From: Geodermatophilus obscurus
GTDB lineage: Bacteria > Actinomycetota > Actinomycetes > Mycobacteriales > Geodermatophilaceae
Reading direction: 5' to 3'
Length of the DNA: 64,000 nt
Assembly (NCBI RefSeq): GCF_900115395.1
Contig: NZ_FOWE01000003.1
Coordinates: 186,001-250,000, forward strand
In this document: piece by piece, positions 59,942-64,000 of the stretch
Layout: each line of letters begins with the position of its first letter
Position numbering within the stretch: the stretch's first letter is position 1
Notes under the pieces: generated by a model
What the model was told of the DNA's origin: nothing
The model's input: the letters and a program-made list of their open reading frames with translations, nothing else
Databases searched by the model: none
Program-made: the position numbers and the translations under genes

Positions 59942-60819
59942 GCCCTCCGCGTCTGGGTCGTCGAGAAGAGTCCACCGGGCCGGACGAGCAGGACCACCAC
60001 GAGGATGACCAGCGCGGCCATGCCGGTCAGCGTGTCACTGAAGTAGCCGCGCACGTAGCTGAGGGCCAGCCCCAGCAGCAGCCCGCCGACGACGGCGCCG
60101 ATCGGGGAGTCGAGGCCGCCCAGGACGGCGGCGACGAAGCCGAACACGATCAGCGAGTCCATGAACGTCGGCGCCACGAAGGTGACCTCCGCGGCGATGA
60201 GCATCCCGGCCAGCGACCCGACCACGGCGGCCAGCGCCCAGCCGAGGGTCAGCATCCGGCCCACCCGCACGCCGAGCAGCCGGGCGACCTCCTGGCCGAA
60301 GGCCGAGGCGCGCATCGCCAGCCCGACGCGGGTGAAGCGGAACAGGGCGACGAGCCCGGCCATCACCAGCAGCACCGCGCCGAGGGTGAACAGGGTGTTG
60401 GGGCTCAGCGCCAGGTTGGAGTCGCCGACGGTGAAGCCGATGGTGGAGAAGGGCGCCACGAACGCGCGCTGGTTCACGCCGAAGAGCACCGAGATCAGCG
60501 CCTGGATGGCGATGAACAGGCCGAGGGTGACGATGACCGCGTTGAGCTCCGGCCCGCCCTCGACCGGCCGGATCACCAGCCGCTCGATCACGGCGCCGAG
60601 GACCAGTCCGGCGAGCAGCGCGACCACGAGGCCGACCCAGTAGGACTGCCCGGACTCGATGAGGGACAGGGCGATGAAGGTCGTGAGGGCACCCATGGCG
60701 CCCTGCGCGAAGTTGACGATCCGGGTGGACCGCCAGATCAGCACCAGGGCGAGGGCGAAGGCCGCGTAGACCGCACCGGTGATCACCCCGCCGAGGGTGA
60801 GGTTGATGAACTCGCGCAC
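59938..60819 (-). CDS. livH: ABC transporter permease LivH-type
   Basis: 293 residues, standard length, with about eight membrane helices. FINLTLGGVITGAVYAAFALALVLIWRSTRIVNFAQGAMG is the characteristic N-terminus, and MRASAFGQEVARLLGVRVGRMLTLGWALAA is the ATPase-contact loop. Second membrane subunit of the transporter. A 42-base gap separates it from the livF stop, and AGGAAGGCGACC provides the ribosome site. Confidence 0.93.
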   Translation of the reverse strand: MREFINLTLGGVITGAVYAAFALALVLIWRSTRIVNFAQGAMGALTTFIALSLIESGQSYWVGLVVALLAGLVLGAVIERLVIRPVEGGPELNAVIVTLGLFIAIQALISVLFGVNQRAFVAPFSTIGFTVGDSNLALSPNTLFTLGAVLLVMAGLVALFRFTRVGLAMRASAFGQEVARLLGVRVGRMLTLGWALAAVVGSLAGMLIAAEVTFVAPTFMDSLIVFGFVAAVLGGLDSPIGAVVGGLLLGLALSYVRGYFSDTLTGMAALVILVVVLLVRPGGLFSTTQTRRA

Positions 60820-60861
60820 GTGGAGGTCGCCTTCCTGGTGGTGCCGGGCTGCGGGGGAGGG

Positions 60862-61690
60862 CTAGAAGCCGAGGTAGGCGTGCCGGAGGTCCTCGTCACC
60901 GGCGAGCCGGGCGGCGTCGTCGGTGACGACGACGCGGCCGAGGTTGAGGACCACGCCGGTGTCGGCCACCGACAGCGCGCTGCGGGCGTTCTGCTCGACG
61001 AGCAGCACCGACAGGCCCTCGGAGTCGACCAGCTTGCGCAGCAGCGCGAAGATCTGCGCCACGATCCGCGGCGCCAGGCCCAGCGAGGGCTCGTCGAGCA
61101 GCAGCAGGCGGGGGCGGGCGAGCAGCGCGCGGCCGATGACCAGCATCTGGCGCTCACCGCCCGAGAGCGTGTGCGCCGTCTGGCCGCGCCGTTCCGCGAT
61201 GCGCGGGAAGAGGTCGTAGACCCGGTCGAACTCGTCCTGGGCGACCTTGCCGCGGAACAGCGAGCCCACCCGGAGGTTCTCGTCGACGGTCAGCTCGGCG
61301 ATGACGCCGCGGCCCTCGGGCACGTGCGCCATGCCCTTGGTGACCATGGCCTCCACGGGCGCGCGGGTGACGTCCTCGCCGTCGAGGACGACGCGGCCGG
61401 CGGTCGGGCGCACCAGGCCGCTGATGGTGCGCAGCAGCGTCGTCTTGCCCGCGCCGTTGGCGCCGAGGACCGCGGTGATCCGCCCCTGCTCGGCGCGCAG
61501 GGTCACGCCGTCGAGCGCCTTGACCGGGCCGTAGGCGGCGGACAACCCCTCGACGGACAGCACCGCGTCGGCGGTCGCGGTCCCGCCGCCGGCGATCACG
61601 CTGCTCCCCGTCGCGGCGCCCCGACCGGTGTCCCCCTTCGACAGGCCGACGCCGGCGGCGCCCGCCGCGGTGCTGCCGTGTGCGCCGGTC

Positions 61691-61698
<8 letters not shown>
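60862..61698 (-). CDS. livF: ABC transporter ATPase LivF-type
   Basis: 278 residues, with an unusual Gly/Ala/Thr-rich N-terminal extension of about 45 residues before the ATPase core. Walker A GANGAGKTT (near 80), signature LSGGERQML (near 182), Walker B RLLLLDEPSLGLAP and the switch His region (LLVEQNARSAL, as usual in LivF) are all intact. Energises import with LivG. The GTG start overlaps livG by 8 bases. Confidence 0.93.
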
Positions 61699-62569
<871 letters not shown>

Positions 62570-62646
62570 GTCTCCTCTTCGTCGGGGAGGTGGCCGCGAC
62601 CGCCCGCGCCACAGGGCGACGGTTCGGTCACGGCTCCGTCCCGATG

Positions 62647-62674
62647 AGCCTAGGGCTGGTGAGGGCCGTCACAA
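62647..62674 (-). promoter_or_regulatory. Promoter of the liv operon (TTGTGA, 16 bp, TAGGCT)
   Basis: On the - strand TTGTGA (62674 to 62669) and TAGGCT (62652 to 62647) are 16 bases apart, predicting a start near 62640 and a leader of about 70 bases. It lies in the gap shared with the divergent regulator gene. Confidence 0.55.
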
Positions 62675-62741
62675 TGGGCGCAGCGCACAGTCGTGACCGA
62701 CCCGTGTTGTGCTGTGTGCGATGAGCCCCGGAGGTGAGCGC

Positions 62742-63983
62742 GTGCAGACGACACCCCCGGCAGCCGTCGCCGAGCGGGTCGCCGAACTGGTCCCGGCGCT
62801 GCTGGACCGGCTCGAGGAGATGACCGACCGGATGGTCGCCATCCTGGTGGAGACCGAGCCGGCCTACCGCGAGGCGATGGCCGCCGGCGATCCCCAGCTG
62901 CGCTCGAGCCTGCGGCGCAACCTCGAGGTCGGCATCCGGGGGCTGATGCCCGACGTCCCCGCCACCCACCACGCCAGCCACGCCGAGGGCGCCCGCGCCG
63001 TCGGCCGGCAGCGTGCCGCGCAGGGGATCCCGCTGGAGGCGGTGCTGCGCGCCTACCGCCTGGGCGGGCAGGTCACCTGGGAGGCGCTGGTCGCGCTGTC
63101 CCGGCAGAACGACCGGCACGACGACGGGCTGCTGCTGGAAGTCGCCGGCTCCCTGTGGCGCACCAACGACCGCGGCTGCAGCGCCGCCGCGGAGGGCTAC
63201 CGCGCCGAGGAGCGCCGCCGGGCCGGGCTGGACGCCGCGGAGCGGCAGCGGCTGGTCGACGCGCTCCTCGACGGCCGCGGCAACGACCCCGCCTTCGTCC
63301 GGACGGCGTCGGAGCTGCTCGCCGTCCCGCTCGGGGGACGGCTGGCCGTCGTCGTCGCCCCGTTGCCCGACGACGGGCCCGACCCCCTGACCGACCCCGC
63401 GCCGGCGCTGCTCCGGCGCGGCATCCGCTCGGCCTGGGCGACGCGCTCGCAGGCCCAGGTCGGGGTGGTGGCCCTGGGCACCCGGCGGCTGTCGGAGCTG
63501 CTGAGCTGGCTGGGGCTGCTGGCCGCCGGGCCGGTCGGGGTGTCGTCGGTCGTGGAGGGCGCCGCGGCCGTGGCCGGTGCCCACCGGCTGGCGCAGACGG
63601 CCGCCCGGACGCTGCCCGCGGGCCTGTCCCGGGTCGTCACCATCGACGACCGGCTGCCCGAGGCGCTGCTGTCGAACTCGCCGGAGATCGCCGAGCGGCT
63701 GGTCGGGCAGACGCTGGGCCGGCTGCTCGAGCTGCCCGGGGACGAGCGGGAGGTGTTGCTGGAGACGCTGTCGGCCTTCCTCGACGCCGACGCCTCACCG
63801 ACCCGCGCCGCCGACCTCCTCTACTGCCACCGCAACACGGTCATGCACCGGCTGCGGCGGATCGAGTCGGTGACCGGCCGCAAGCCCACCGACCCCCGGG
63901 TGCGGTTGCTGTGGCAGCTGGCGCTGCTGGCCACCGGCCACCACGACGCCGGCACCCGCCGCCCGGTCCGCGACTCGGCCTAG
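62742..63983 (+). CDS. PucR/CdaR-type transcriptional regulator
   Basis: 413 residues. An N-terminal helical sensor region (about 1-170, RsbRD-N-like: LLDRLEEMTDRMVAILVETEPAY, RRNLEVGIRGLM) and a central GGDEF-like segment precede a C-terminal PucR helix-turn-helix (about 340-400). The latter reads LLETLSAFLDADASPTRAADLLYCHRNTVMHRLRRIESVTGRKP, with the diagnostic HRNT motif. Such proteins often control adjacent transport or catabolic genes, here the divergent liv operon. GTG 62742 has GGAGG 7 bases upstream and is preferred. ATG 62721 is in frame without a ribosome site. The stop TAG is followed directly by GGAAGGACCCC. Confidence 0.88.
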   Translation: MQTTPPAAVAERVAELVPALLDRLEEMTDRMVAILVETEPAYREAMAAGDPQLRSSLRRNLEVGIRGLMPDVPATHHASHAEGARAVGRQRAAQGIPLEAVLRAYRLGGQVTWEALVALSRQNDRHDDGLLLEVAGSLWRTNDRGCSAAAEGYRAEERRRAGLDAAERQRLVDALLDGRGNDPAFVRTASELLAVPLGGRLAVVVAPLPDDGPDPLTDPAPALLRRGIRSAWATRSQAQVGVVALGTRRLSELLSWLGLLAAGPVGVSSVVEGAAAVAGAHRLAQTAARTLPAGLSRVVTIDDRLPEALLSNSPEIAERLVGQTLGRLLELPGDEREVLLETLSAFLDADASPTRAADLLYCHRNTVMHRLRRIESVTGRKPTDPRVRLLWQLALLATGHHDAGTRRPVRDSA

Positions 63984-64000
63984 GGAAGGACCCCGTCCTC
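63984..64000 (+). repeat. Start of a third stop-codon-abutting structured element, cut by the window edge
   Basis: GGAAGGACCCCGTCCTC follows the TAG with no gap and matches the first 11 bases of the element at 46305. The predicted partner arm (GAGGACGGGG) would lie beyond the window. Confidence 0.6.

Overview
This window is chromosomal DNA of a very high-GC actinobacterium. Codon third positions are almost all G or C, GTG starts and 4-base GTGA/ATGA stop-start overlaps are everywhere, -10 boxes are of TANNNT type (TAGGCT, TAGCAT), several GTG starts look leaderless, and cell-envelope functions fit a Gram-positive (LytR-CpsA-Psr protein, no outer-membrane genes). The gene repertoire suggests Geodermatophilaceae (Blastococcus/Geodermatophilus/Modestobacter), but that is inference, not a database match. 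I see no phage, transposon, IS or CRISPR locus.

Layout. (1) 1-24 kb is a surface-polysaccharide region: flippase fragment, Wzz-like chain-length protein, Wzy-like polymerase, several GT2/GT4 glycosyltransferases (one a GT2-GT4 fusion), a polysaccharide deacetylase, three polyprenyl-phosphate sugar-1-phosphate transferases, an LCP polymer ligase, dTDP-rhamnose genes (rfbB, rfbD), UDP-glucose dehydrogenase, a GT2-GtrA protein and a secreted GH6 glucanase. (2) 25-31.3 kb holds a secreted Pro/Thr repeat protein, then a tightly overlapping trio: deacetylase-GT2 fusion, GH18 hydrolase, membrane acyltransferase. This parts list resembles poly-N-acetylglucosamine (Ica/Pga/Mat) systems. (3) 31.3-46.3 kb is mostly housekeeping: PHP protein, DoxX protein, PAP2-lipid kinase fusion, a CGNR regulator divergent from an MFS exporter, tRNA-Ser and tRNA-Arg, an MMPL transporter, a DUF6194 protein divergent from a tandem MerR regulator, Usp plus amino-acid permease, an FMN oxidase, a surface protein and a MarR regulator. 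(4) 46.5-54.4 kb is a seven-gene heptose operon (GT2-GmhB fusion, two GT9, two GT4, gmhA, hldE), surprising in an organism without LPS. (5) 54.3-64 kb carries an SBP-VWA membrane protein, a UDP-glucuronate decarboxylase-like gene, a complete branched-chain amino-acid type ABC transporter (livGFHMK) and a divergent PucR-type regulator.

How it fits together. The sugar-nucleotide enzymes (UDP-GlcA, UDP-xylose, dTDP-rhamnose, ADP-heptose) probably feed the glycosyltransferases and the three lipid-linked initiating transferases. LCP would attach finished polymer to the wall, and the 26-31 kb trio would make and trim a separate, partly deacetylated polymer.

The most novel signals are: a structured intergenic element that starts exactly at the base after a stop codon at three places, with compensatory stem changes and a 63-bp tandem amplification (46305, 57324, 63984); a perfect 22-bp palindrome that covers the start codon of the last heptose-operon gene; an inverted-repeat operator between the CGNR regulator and its exporter; and a perfect CRP/GlxR-type palindrome at 40681.
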